Below are positions 1 to 5,319 of a stretch of 5,319 nt of DNA, piece by piece (positions within the stretch are counted from its first letter, which is position 1; every line of letters starts with the position of its first letter). Origin of the DNA: Flavobacteriales bacterium (GTDB taxonomy: Bacteria; Bacteroidota; Bacteroidia; DT-38); contig JABSPR010000449.1 in assembly GCA_013214975.1 (NCBI GenBank), positions 1 to 5,319 on the forward strand, written 5' to 3'. Made by a program: the position numbers and the translations under genes. The notes under the pieces are model-generated. The model worked only from the letters and a program-made list of their open reading frames with translations. It was not told the DNA's origin and made no database searches.

Positions 1-530
1 AAACAGTTTTTATTTAACTTTCTAGGCACAATTCCAGATCCTAACAAAGCCCTTATTTCGGAAGAAAAAACCAATACGTTATTGGAATAATAATAATACA
101 AAGGCTTGATTCCTATCCTGTCTCTACCTATAAACAACTCGTTGGTCGATTTATTATAGACAGCAAATGCATACATCCCATTAAATCGTTGCAAGCATTT
201 ACCTCCCCACTTCTTGTACGCAGCCAAAACTACCTCACTATCACTATTTGTTCGAAACGAATAATCGGTCAGTTCATTCTTTAACTTTTGGTAATTGTAA
301 AGCTCACCATTGTACACAAGGACTAGGTTATCGTCTGGATCAATCATTGGCTGATTACTTGCCGAAGACAGATCTATGACAGAAAGCCTTCTATGCCCTA
401 ACGCAACGTTCTCACCTACCCATATCCCGTCATTATCTGGTCCGCGATGGGCAAGAGCCTTATTCATTATTGAAACAAAGGGTTCTGACTTCTCCCTTTC
501 TAATCCTACAATACCATTAATTCCACACAT
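1..530 (-). CDS. asnB: Asparagine synthase (glutamine-hydrolysing)-like protein, 5' part, cut by left window edge
   Basis: This leftward gene is open from an ATG at 528-530 to the window edge (176 codons plus two bases); its 3' end lies outside. The protein begins MCGINGIVG, so Cys2 becomes the N-terminal nucleophile of a class II (Ntn) glutamine amidotransferase after Met removal. The rest of the glutaminase domain is intact: HRGPDNDG (28-35), GHRRLSVIDLS (45-55), YNGE (73-76, oxyanion-hole Asn74/Gly75), the SDSEV stretch with Asp97, and RDRIGIKPLYYY (136-147). By family knowledge this domain releases ammonia from glutamine for an ATP-dependent synthetase domain, which is not visible here. 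The GHRRLS and RDRxGxKPLYY forms resemble AsnB paralogues found in polysaccharide and secondary-metabolite loci more than the E. coli housekeeping enzyme, so the true acceptor may be a sugar acid rather than aspartate (inference). It is divergent from the sugar-nucleotide epimerase. No Shine-Dalgarno is seen. Confidence 0.93.
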   Translation of the reverse strand, partial: MCGINGIVGLEREKSEPFVSIMNKALAHRGPDNDGIWVGENVALGHRRLSVIDLSSASNQPMIDPDDNLVLVYNGELYNYQKLKNELTDYSFRTNSDSEVVLAAYKKWGGKCLQRFNGMYAFAVYNKSTNELFIGRDRIGIKPLYYYYSNNVLVFSSEIRALLGSGIVPRKLNKNC

Positions 531-727
531 GAGAAAAAACTACTGTTTTTGCATATCGTTCGTGAGTAAAGATCAAAGCTTAATATTTTATAAAACTCTT
601 TGATTAAAGATTCGTTTAGTTATCAAAACCAAGGTAAAACAATTTAAACTAACCAAGTACTTTTAGTTATTTTAACTTACATTCATATAACACAACTCGC
701 ATTTATTGCATTACCAGAATTTATAGC
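531..727. promoter_or_regulatory. Divergent intergenic region between asnB-like gene and epimerase gene
   Basis: This AT-rich 197-bp gap must carry the start signals of both flanking genes, or at least separate them. No exact TAnnTTTG -7 box is found on either strand. The nearest matches have one mismatch: TACTTTTA at 658-665 for the rightward gene, and TGGTTTTG on the minus strand (627-634 region) for the leftward one. An inverted repeat, ATCAAAG (572-578) and CTTTGAT (598-604) with a 19-base spacer, lies about 42 bases upstream of the asnB-like ATG and could be an operator. This placement of promoters is inference only. Confidence 0.35.
572..604. repeat. Inverted repeat ATCAAAG-N19-CTTTGAT
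   Basis: Two perfect 7-base arms (572-578 and 598-604) flank a 19-base, very AT-rich spacer inside the divergent intergenic region. The spacer is long and AT-rich for a hairpin terminator, and there is no T-tract. If functional, it would more likely be a two-half-site protein-binding element controlling one or both flanking genes. A 7-bp repeat in AT-rich DNA can easily arise by chance. Confidence 0.3.
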
Positions 728-1663
728 ATGAGTAATATTTTAGTTACAGGAGGAGCAGGATTTATCGGAAGTCATCTCGTTAAACGACTGGTTCAGGAAG
801 GCCACAATGTTAAAGTTCTTGACATACTCTTACGTGGTAATAAAATCGATCATGATGTTCAAAAAAACATTGAACTTCACAAGGTTGATATTAGAGATGG
901 CAACAAAGTGATGAAGCTCACGAAAAACTGCGATTACATCTTTCATCTTGCTGCGATATTGGGTGTCGACGTAGTTGCGGATCACCCTGTAGAAACGATG
1001 GAAGTTGAAACTGTTGGCATGCAAAACATTGTGGATGCTGTTCTTAAAAACGGTGTAGAAAAAGTAGTTTATGCTTCAACAAGTGGTGTATATGGACATT
1101 CTGCTATAGAGCAAAGTGTTGTCGAAAACATTCAGTTGGATCCTAGAACTAGTTATGCCATTGCAAAACGTTACAACGAAATATATCTGGCTGCCCTCTA
1201 TGAAGAAAAAGGAATGCTCTCTACGTCACTTCGTTTTTTCAATGTCTATGGAATTAACCAAGATGCAAGAATGGTAACACCTCGTTTCTTTGAGCAAGCT
1301 TTGGCCGGTCAGAACATTACTGTTTATGGTGATGGAAGACAAACACGCGATTTTACCTATATCGACGATACTATTGAAGCATGTATTAGAACTTGCATGG
1401 ATGTAAAAGGATGTGAAATTTTCAATGTTGCCCAGGAAAATGAACTAACGATAAAAGACCTAGCTACAGAAATAGTAAGCGTTACCAATTCGAAATCAAA
1501 AATATCCCTAATAGAAGCCCCTAGAAAGCGATACGATTACGAAGTTGAAAGAAGAGTTGGTAATTCGGACAAGTTATTTAATACCATTGGGTATAGACCA
1601 GAAACGAAACTATCTGAAGGTCTTCCTGTTATTTACAACCACATGAAAAACAATGGAAAGTAG
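728..1663 (+). CDS. NAD-dependent nucleotide-sugar epimerase/dehydratase (extended SDR)
   Basis: This complete 311-residue cytosolic enzyme of the extended short-chain dehydrogenase family should act at C4 of a nucleotide-activated sugar through an NAD-bound keto intermediate. The Rossmann motif TGGAGFIG is at residues 7-14, and Asp32 ends beta-2, the usual NAD over NADP choice. The active-site triad is Thr118 (ASTSGVYG, 116-123), Tyr143 and Lys147 (YAIAK); the Thr-Tyr spacing of 25 matches E. coli GalE Ser124/Tyr149. FNVYG (171-175) and GDGRQTRDFTYIDD (201-214) are nucleotide-sugar-binding motifs. Length is normal for the family. The ATG at 728 leaves only three residues before the first beta strand, so the start is well placed; no Shine-Dalgarno is seen. 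Its substrate cannot be told from sequence: UDP-glucose/galactose 4-epimerase-like, uronate epimerase or a 4,6-dehydratase relative are all possible. The divergent AsnB-like amidotransferase suggests surface-polysaccharide sugar synthesis (inference). Confidence 0.92.
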   Translation: MSNILVTGGAGFIGSHLVKRLVQEGHNVKVLDILLRGNKIDHDVQKNIELHKVDIRDGNKVMKLTKNCDYIFHLAAILGVDVVADHPVETMEVETVGMQNIVDAVLKNGVEKVVYASTSGVYGHSAIEQSVVENIQLDPRTSYAIAKRYNEIYLAALYEEKGMLSTSLRFFNVYGINQDARMVTPRFFEQALAGQNITVYGDGRQTRDFTYIDDTIEACIRTCMDVKGCEIFNVAQENELTIKDLATEIVSVTNSKSKISLIEAPRKRYDYEVERRVGNSDKLFNTIGYRPETKLSEGLPVIYNHMKNNGK

Positions 1664-1666
1664 AGG

Positions 1667-3604
1667 CTAGTTATCTCCTTGGAGTTTCTCCCATTCAGCC
1701 ATTTTTTGCTCAACCTTCTTTTTTAGTTCTTTGTGCTTCCACATCATCCCGTCTGCTGCTTTCTTATCGTCGTAAAACCCCTCAGCATTCATCTTTACCT
1801 CCATGGCAGCTAATTCCTCTTCGTACTTTTCTATGCTTCGCTCAAGGTTTTTAATTGCTTTTCGCTGATCGTTTTTATTTCGTCCTGAATCCTGGTTAAC
1901 CTTTTGACTTACAGTATCGGAAGTTTTCTCTTTCTGTTTTGATTTAGGACTTTTCTTTTCAAGATCATTACTCTCATAACTTCGAAACGAATCTGCCTGC
2001 CTAGAGCTTAAGAAATCTTCTATCGTTCCCAGTTTATCGTTGATTCTCCCATTGTCGAATTCGAATATACGTTCTACCATTCCTTTAAGGAACGACCTAT
2101 CATGAGAAACCAAAATTAATGTCCCATCATAATTCAACAATGCTTGTTTCAATACATCCTTTGAAGCAATATCTAAGTGATTTGTAGGCTCATCAAGAAT
2201 TAACAAATTAATAGGCTTTAACATTAGCTTAGCTAATACCAAACGAGCTTTCTCTCCTCCACTTAAAACACTTACTTTTTTGTCTATATCATTTTCTCCA
2301 AACAAAAATGATCCCAACAAACCTCTAATTCGAGATACACTTCGCCACTCTCCTGTTGCAACATCATCAATAGTATCAAATACAGACATTTTGGGATCCA
2401 AAGCTTGCTCCTGCATTTGCGAATAGTATCCCAGTTTAACATTGTGACCAACATTAAGTTCACCATCAAATGATTCTTCTCCAGTAATTAATTTTATCAA
2501 AGTAGACTTGCCTTGCCCGTTCTTACCAACAAAAGCGATTCGTTCCCCTCTTGCAACAGTAAAACTTAAGTTGTTTAGAATTGTTCTTTCACCGTACGAC
2601 TTAGCCATTTGTTCAGCCCTAATCACAGTATCTCCACTTCTTGGTGCTGGAGGGAATCGAAATTGAATTTGTGAAGTATCCACATCATCCAACTCAATCC
2701 GCTGAATTTTCTCCAACTGTTTCATTTTACTTTGAGCCAACTTTGCCTTCGATGCTTTGGCTTTAAATCGCTCAATAAAACGTTCCTGCTGTGCGATATA
2801 CTTCTGTTGATTCGAAAAAGCAGCTGATTGCAAATCAATTCTTTCTTGCCTAAGTTCTAAGAAACGAGAATACGGAGCTTTGTAATCAAATATTTTCCGA
2901 TTTACTATTTCGATTGTTCTCTTCGTAATATTATCCAGAAACATACGATCATGACTTATCATGATAATGGCACCTTTATACGTCTTTAAATATTCTTCAA
3001 ACCAAAGTATACTTTCAATATCCAAATGATTAGTAGGCTCATCTAATAAAAGGAGATCAGGAGAAAGCAACAATAGCTTCCCTAGCTCAACTCTCATCTG
3101 CCATCCACCGCTAAACTCTTTTATGGATCTTTTAAAATCTTCTTGAGCAAAACCCAGTCCTTTTAAAATAACCTCCGTTTTACCTTCCATCTTGCCTGGA
3201 TCCAAGAACCCTAACCGCTCGCCCTTCTCCGTTACGTCAGAAATCAACTTAAAATAAGCCTCACTTTCGTAATCTGTTCGATACTCTAACTCTTTATTTA
3301 TTGCCTCAATTTCACCTTCTAATTGTTGAGCTTCCTCAAACACAGTTAATAACTCCTCAATTACAGACCTCTCGCTTGTAAACTTTATTTCTTGAGGTAA
3401 ATACCCAATAGTTTTCTCATCCGGTATTAAGACTTTACCTTCGGAGGGATCCATCTCTTTTGAAATCACTTTAAGGAAGGTACTTTTCCCTACACCATTT
3501 TTGCCAACCAAGCCAATTCTATCCTTTTCTCCTACCATAAAAGAGATTGAGGTGAACAAGTCTATGCCATTAAAGGCTACTGATAAATTAGATACTGAAA
3601 ACAT
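1667..3604 (-). CDS. ABC-F family ATPase, ribosome-associated (YheS/Uup-like)
   Basis: This complete 645-residue soluble protein has two ABC ATPase domains in one chain and no membrane segment, so it belongs to the ABC-F translation factors rather than to transporters. Domain 1 has Walker A GKNGVGKST (34-42), Q-loop Gln71, signature FSGGWQMR (164-171), Walker B LLLLDEPTNHLD (184-195, catalytic Glu189) and His218. Domain 2 has GKNGQGKST (360-368), Gln396, LSGGEKAR (447-454), LILDEPTNHLD (468-478, Glu472) and His501. The linker, about 245-320, is the charged P-site tRNA interaction helix pair; its RFKAKASKAKLAQSKMKQLE stretch closely recalls E. coli YheS. A Lys/Ser-rich segment (about 545-580) leads to a C-terminal coiled coil (about 580-643), as in Uup- and YheS-type proteins. 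Family members bind the ribosomal E site and relieve stalled or defective translation; some confer antibiotic resistance, but nothing here shows that. The ATG at 3602-3604 starts directly before the first beta strand (MFSVSNLSVAF). Its stop lies 3 bp from the converging epimerase stop. Confidence 0.95.
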   Translation of the reverse strand: MFSVSNLSVAFNGIDLFTSISFMVGEKDRIGLVGKNGVGKSTFLKVISKEMDPSEGKVLIPDEKTIGYLPQEIKFTSERSVIEELLTVFEEAQQLEGEIEAINKELEYRTDYESEAYFKLISDVTEKGERLGFLDPGKMEGKTEVILKGLGFAQEDFKRSIKEFSGGWQMRVELGKLLLLSPDLLLLDEPTNHLDIESILWFEEYLKTYKGAIIMISHDRMFLDNITKRTIEIVNRKIFDYKAPYSRFLELRQERIDLQSAAFSNQQKYIAQQERFIERFKAKASKAKLAQSKMKQLEKIQRIELDDVDTSQIQFRFPPAPRSGDTVIRAEQMAKSYGERTILNNLSFTVARGERIAFVGKNGQGKSTLIKLITGEESFDGELNVGHNVKLGYYSQMQEQALDPKMSVFDTIDDVATGEWRSVSRIRGLLGSFLFGENDIDKKVSVLSGGEKARLVLAKLMLKPINLLILDEPTNHLDIASKDVLKQALLNYDGTLILVSHDRSFLKGMVERIFEFDNGRINDKLGTIEDFLSSRQADSFRSYESNDLEKKSPKSKQKEKTSDTVSQKVNQDSGRNKNDQRKAIKNLERSIEKYEEELAAMEVKMNAEGFYDDKKAADGMMWKHKELKKKVEQKMAEWEKLQGDN

Positions 3605-3651
3605 GGCGCGAATTTAATAAAGAATTGGCACGAAATTGGATATCGGCCTGT

Positions 3652-3679
3652 CAATATTAATGTTAGAAAAAGAATGCAA
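3652..3679 (-). promoter_or_regulatory. Weak candidate promoter for the ABC-F gene
   Basis: On the minus strand, TTG (3677-3679) is followed after 17 bases by TAATATTG (3652-3659), which is one mismatch from the Bacteroidota -7 consensus TAnnTTTG. It would give a leader of roughly 40 bases before the ATG at 3604. The match is imperfect and the DNA is AT-rich, so this is only a suggestion. Confidence 0.25.
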
Positions 3680-3717
3680 TCCCTTTAAAATGGGCTTCTC
3701 TTGTTTAGTTAATTTAA

Positions 3718-3725
3718 TAAATTTG
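3718..3725 (+). promoter_or_regulatory. Candidate Bacteroidota -7 promoter element (TAAATTTG)
   Basis: TAAATTTG is an exact match to the TAnnTTTG consensus. It lies 23 bases before the ATG of the exported-protein gene, which would place transcription start about 10-20 bases before translation start. The -33 partner is less clear: TTGTTT at 3701-3706 is only 14 bases upstream, shorter than usual. It probably drives both the exported-protein gene and the DUF1697 gene behind it. Confidence 0.42.
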
Positions 3726-3748
3726 CCAAGTAAACCGATTTAGAAAGA

Positions 3749-4327
3749 ATGGATTCAATATTTCATACAAAAACACTGACCTTTTTACTCTTCCTTTTCA
3801 CTATTAATGCGACAGCACAAACTGGCACGCTTGAACTTCTTCAAAACAGAGAGTTCAGATATAGCAAATCAGAATGGCACATACTTGATAAGCAGACCAT
3901 TAAAAAGAGCTATCAAAAGCAATACAGTCTTGAATTAAATAAACAAGACACTAAAACAGTATTAGAAATCCGAACTCTTGATATTGATTCGAGAAATAAA
4001 AATTATCCGGAAAGAAAAACCGGTGAAGTATCGTCTGTTGGAGAATTAAAACATTTCAAAGAAGACCTTACCGAGAGATTCAAAGCAGATTCCACGGTAA
4101 CTCTCAACTTTATAAAATCAAAAGCCTATAAAGAATTTAAGATAATCTTAGCTAAAAAGACCAACAGCTCAAACCCCGAAACAATAACTTATTACGCGGC
4201 TGCCAGAAATGTAATTCACCGTTTTTTCATTATTGCGGTTACTTTAGAAGAAGCTCAATGCAAGTCTATTGATGATGCTCGCAAACAATTAATTGCACAA
4301 ATCAAGCAAATAAAGGACAATAATTAG
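3749..4327 (+). CDS. Small exported protein of unknown function
   Basis: I do not recognise this 192-residue protein as a named family. It starts with a Sec-type signal peptide: basic/polar residues 1-9, a hydrophobic core TLTFLLFLFTI (about 9-19) and the cleavage context NATA|QTG after Ala23, the style typical of Bacteroidota. No Cys follows the cleavage region (the only Cys is residue 171), so it is not an obvious lipoprotein and is probably periplasmic or released. The mature part is Lys/Glu-rich and looks like a single alternating beta/alpha domain. A hydrophobic strand RFFIIAVTL (158-166) is followed by an acidic/basic helix (about 167-190). The TYYAAARNVIHRFFIIAVTL stretch, 147-166, is the most structured-looking part. 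The ATG at 3749 is preceded by AGAAAGA, a weak ribosome binding site. The DUF1697 gene follows after 22 bp, suggesting co-transcription. Confidence 0.8.
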   Translation: MDSIFHTKTLTFLLFLFTINATAQTGTLELLQNREFRYSKSEWHILDKQTIKKSYQKQYSLELNKQDTKTVLEIRTLDIDSRNKNYPERKTGEVSSVGELKHFKEDLTERFKADSTVTLNFIKSKAYKEFKIILAKKTNSSNPETITYYAAARNVIHRFFIIAVTLEEAQCKSIDDARKQLIAQIKQIKDNN

Positions 4328-4349
4328 TCGAATTCAGGCACTCTTGAAA

Positions 4350-4901
4350 ATGAATTTCGTAGCTATTTTAAGAGGAATAAATGTTAGTGGCCAGAAAAAA
4401 ATACTAATGGCCGACTTAAGGAATATACTTAAAAAGGAAGGCTTTTCTTATATCGAAACCTACATTCAAAGTGGTAATATCATATTCTATTCTTCCGAAC
4501 AAAACACATTGATCCTCGAAAAGAAAATCCAAAACAGCATTTTCAAAGCCTACCAATTCGAAGTACCGGTTATTGTATTAACCAAAGCAGAATTACTCAA
4601 TACGGATAGAAACAACCCATTTCTTCAAAACAATCCATCTATTGATATTAAGCTTCTCCATGTTACGTTTCTAAAAGAAGAGCCAATAGAAAAAAACTTA
4701 ACGAAACTCAATAGTTTCAATTTCTCACCTGATGAGTTTGTTATTTCAAGTAAAACGATTTACGTGTACTGTCCTGGAGGTTATGGCAAAACGAAACTCT
4801 CTAATACTTTCTTTGGAAAAAAATTAAAAGTATCTACTACCACTAGAAATTGGAAAACGGTAACGTACCTAGCTGAGTCGGTAAGTACTAATAATCTATA
4901 A
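4350..4901 (+). CDS. DUF1697 domain-containing protein
   Basis: This complete 183-residue cytosolic protein belongs to the DUF1697 family. The diagnostic opening is present: FVAILRGINVSGQKKILMADL corresponds to the family pattern LLRGINVGG..K..MADL, followed by a helix, then YIETYIQSGNIIFYS (about 34-48), matching the family's TYIQSGNVVF segment. The C-terminal part has GYGKTKLSNTFFGKKL (about 147-162) followed by TTTRNWKTVTYL, the conserved TxRNWxTVxxL ending of the family. Length is typical. The molecular role of the family is not established. An in-frame TTG at 4344 would add two residues, but the ATG at 4350 is preferred because it puts the first beta strand at the N-terminus, as in relatives. 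It sits 22 bp behind the exported-protein gene with no visible promoter between them, so probably shares its transcript. Its stop is 2 bp from the converging neighbour's stop. Confidence 0.9.
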   Translation: MNFVAILRGINVSGQKKILMADLRNILKKEGFSYIETYIQSGNIIFYSSEQNTLILEKKIQNSIFKAYQFEVPVIVLTKAELLNTDRNNPFLQNNPSIDIKLLHVTFLKEEPIEKNLTKLNSFNFSPDEFVISSKTIYVYCPGGYGKTKLSNTFFGKKLKVSTTTRNWKTVTYLAESVSTNNL

Positions 4902-4903
4902 TC

Positions 4904-5319
4904 TTACAGAAATGTGATACTTTTGTATCCATTCCCATCAAATACATTCGATTGTATTAAATCAACTCTCCAAGAATAAATCATTCCTTGGTTTAGCATA
5001 TCCAAAATAGGTTTATCGTCACGCAGTACATAACCATTTTCAAAAGCAGGATGATCCAACTCCAATGGATAATCAGAAAAATGATGAAGAAAAGGAACAC
5101 AACAATTATTCATTCTACTTCTGCTAAGCTTTTTAAAATTAAAAGGCTTCATACTTGCCAAATAGATGATGTCTGTCGTTTCAACATCATCTCCTTTTTT
5201 AACTCCCGAGTGGTGATCTAAATAAAACCCCGCTTCGAGCATAGTATTATAGATAGATCGGTGAGCAATTCCATTCTCACCATATGCATATCCCTGAAAA
5301 TTCACAATTAACAAAGCAT
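4904..5319 (-). CDS. Protein of unknown function, 3' part, cut by right window edge
   Basis: This leftward frame stays open from its TAA stop at 4904-4906 to the right edge, so its 5' end is probably outside. The only start-like codon near the edge is an in-frame TTG at 5312-5314, and the ATG at 5317-5319 is in another frame that stops at once. I do not recognise the family. Counted from the TTG, the 136 visible residues contain no signal peptide or membrane segment. They do contain clustered possible ligand residues: LDHHSG (32-37), RMNNCC (67-72), FLHHFSDYPLELDH (76-89) and a final DGNGYKSITFL. The aromatic/acidic composition suggests a compact globular soluble domain. Metal or disulfide roles for the His and Cys pairs are speculation. 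It converges with the DUF1697 gene and is therefore a separate transcription unit. Confidence 0.72.
   Translation of the reverse strand, partial: ALLIVNFQGYAYGENGIAHRSIYNTMLEAGFYLDHHSGVKKGDDVETTDIIYLASMKPFNFKKLSRSRMNNCCVPFLHHFSDYPLELDHPAFENGYVLRDDKPILDMLNQGMIYSWRVDLIQSNVFDGNGYKSITFL

Larger units (their letters stand above)
3605..3748. other. Divergent intergenic region with an 11-bp direct repeat
   Basis: The 144-bp gap separates the leftward ABC-F gene from the rightward exported-protein gene and should hold both promoters. The 11-mer AATTTAATAAA occurs twice in the same orientation, at 3611-3621 and 3711-3721. One copy sits next to the ABC-F start, and the other overlaps the proposed -7 box of the rightward gene. 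A short CCC/GGG-flanked, AT-rich near-palindrome lies around 3681-3693. No leader peptide or attenuator of the kind seen before resistance ABC-F genes was recognised. Confidence 0.35.

Noticed and set aside
376..603. 75-codon open frame on the + strand
   Set aside because: It runs antisense to the well-conserved glutaminase domain of the asnB-like gene. Its translation looks like no protein family and it has no ribosome binding site.
830..1024. 64-codon open frame on the - strand
   Set aside because: It lies antisense inside the epimerase gene, whose motifs and family match are clear. It is a shadow frame.
1681..1707. GGAG-TTT-CTCC hairpin followed by a T-run, as a possible terminator for the epimerase
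   Set aside because: The stem is only 4 bp, the T-run starts about 9 bases after it, and the sequence lies within the ABC-F coding region.
2284..2469. 61-codon open frame on the - strand
   Set aside because: It lies in another frame inside ABC domain 2 of the ABC-F gene. It is a shadow of that coding sequence.
1667..3604. Antibiotic-resistance ABC-F or ABC transporter ATPase
   Set aside because: There are no transmembrane partners, so it is not a transporter. The linker resembles YheS-type housekeeping ABC-F proteins, and no regulatory leader peptide typical of resistance ABC-F genes was seen.
4916..4929. GATAC-TTTT-GTATC hairpin near the convergent DUF1697/unknown gene ends
   Set aside because: The 5-bp, AT-rich stem has no U-tract after it and lies inside the coding sequence, so it is too weak to call a terminator.
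5317..5319. ATG on the minus strand at the right edge as start of the last gene
   Set aside because: It is out of frame with the long open frame and reaches a stop after three codons.

Overview
This is an ordinary-looking chromosomal segment from an AT-rich bacterium, most likely a member of the Bacteroidota. Three things point that way. Recognisable Shine-Dalgarno sequences are largely absent before the starts. There is a perfect TAnnTTTG element, the Bacteroidota -7 box, in front of one gene. The signal peptide ends in a typical ..ATA|Q.. site. The assignment is inferred from style, since no marker gene is present.

Layout from left to right: (1) The 5' part of a glutamine-dependent asparagine synthetase-like gene runs leftward off the window. 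Its complete glutaminase domain is visible. (2) After a 197-bp divergent intergenic region, a complete extended-SDR NAD-dependent sugar-nucleotide epimerase/dehydratase runs rightward. An AsnB-like amidotransferase beside a nucleotide-sugar epimerase is common at the edge of surface-polysaccharide (O-antigen, capsule) loci, so the left third may be the border of such a locus. (3) A large two-domain ABC-F ATPase (YheS/Uup-like, ribosome-associated, not a transporter) runs leftward and meets the epimerase tail-to-tail with 3 bp between stop codons. (4) A 144-bp divergent intergenic region holds the best promoter candidate of the window. (5) A small exported protein of unknown function and a DUF1697 protein follow on the + strand, 22 bp apart and probably co-transcribed. 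(6) A leftward gene of unknown function, cut by the right edge, ends 2 bp from the DUF1697 gene.

The genes do not form one obvious pathway. The left pair suggests polysaccharide sugar modification, the ABC-F protein is a translation factor, and the right-hand genes are poorly characterised. I saw no RNA gene, mobile element, CRISPR array or clear intrinsic terminator. I found no convincing evidence of a new multi-gene system. The items most worth a second look are the asnB-like/epimerase pair and the unrecognised right-edge protein.
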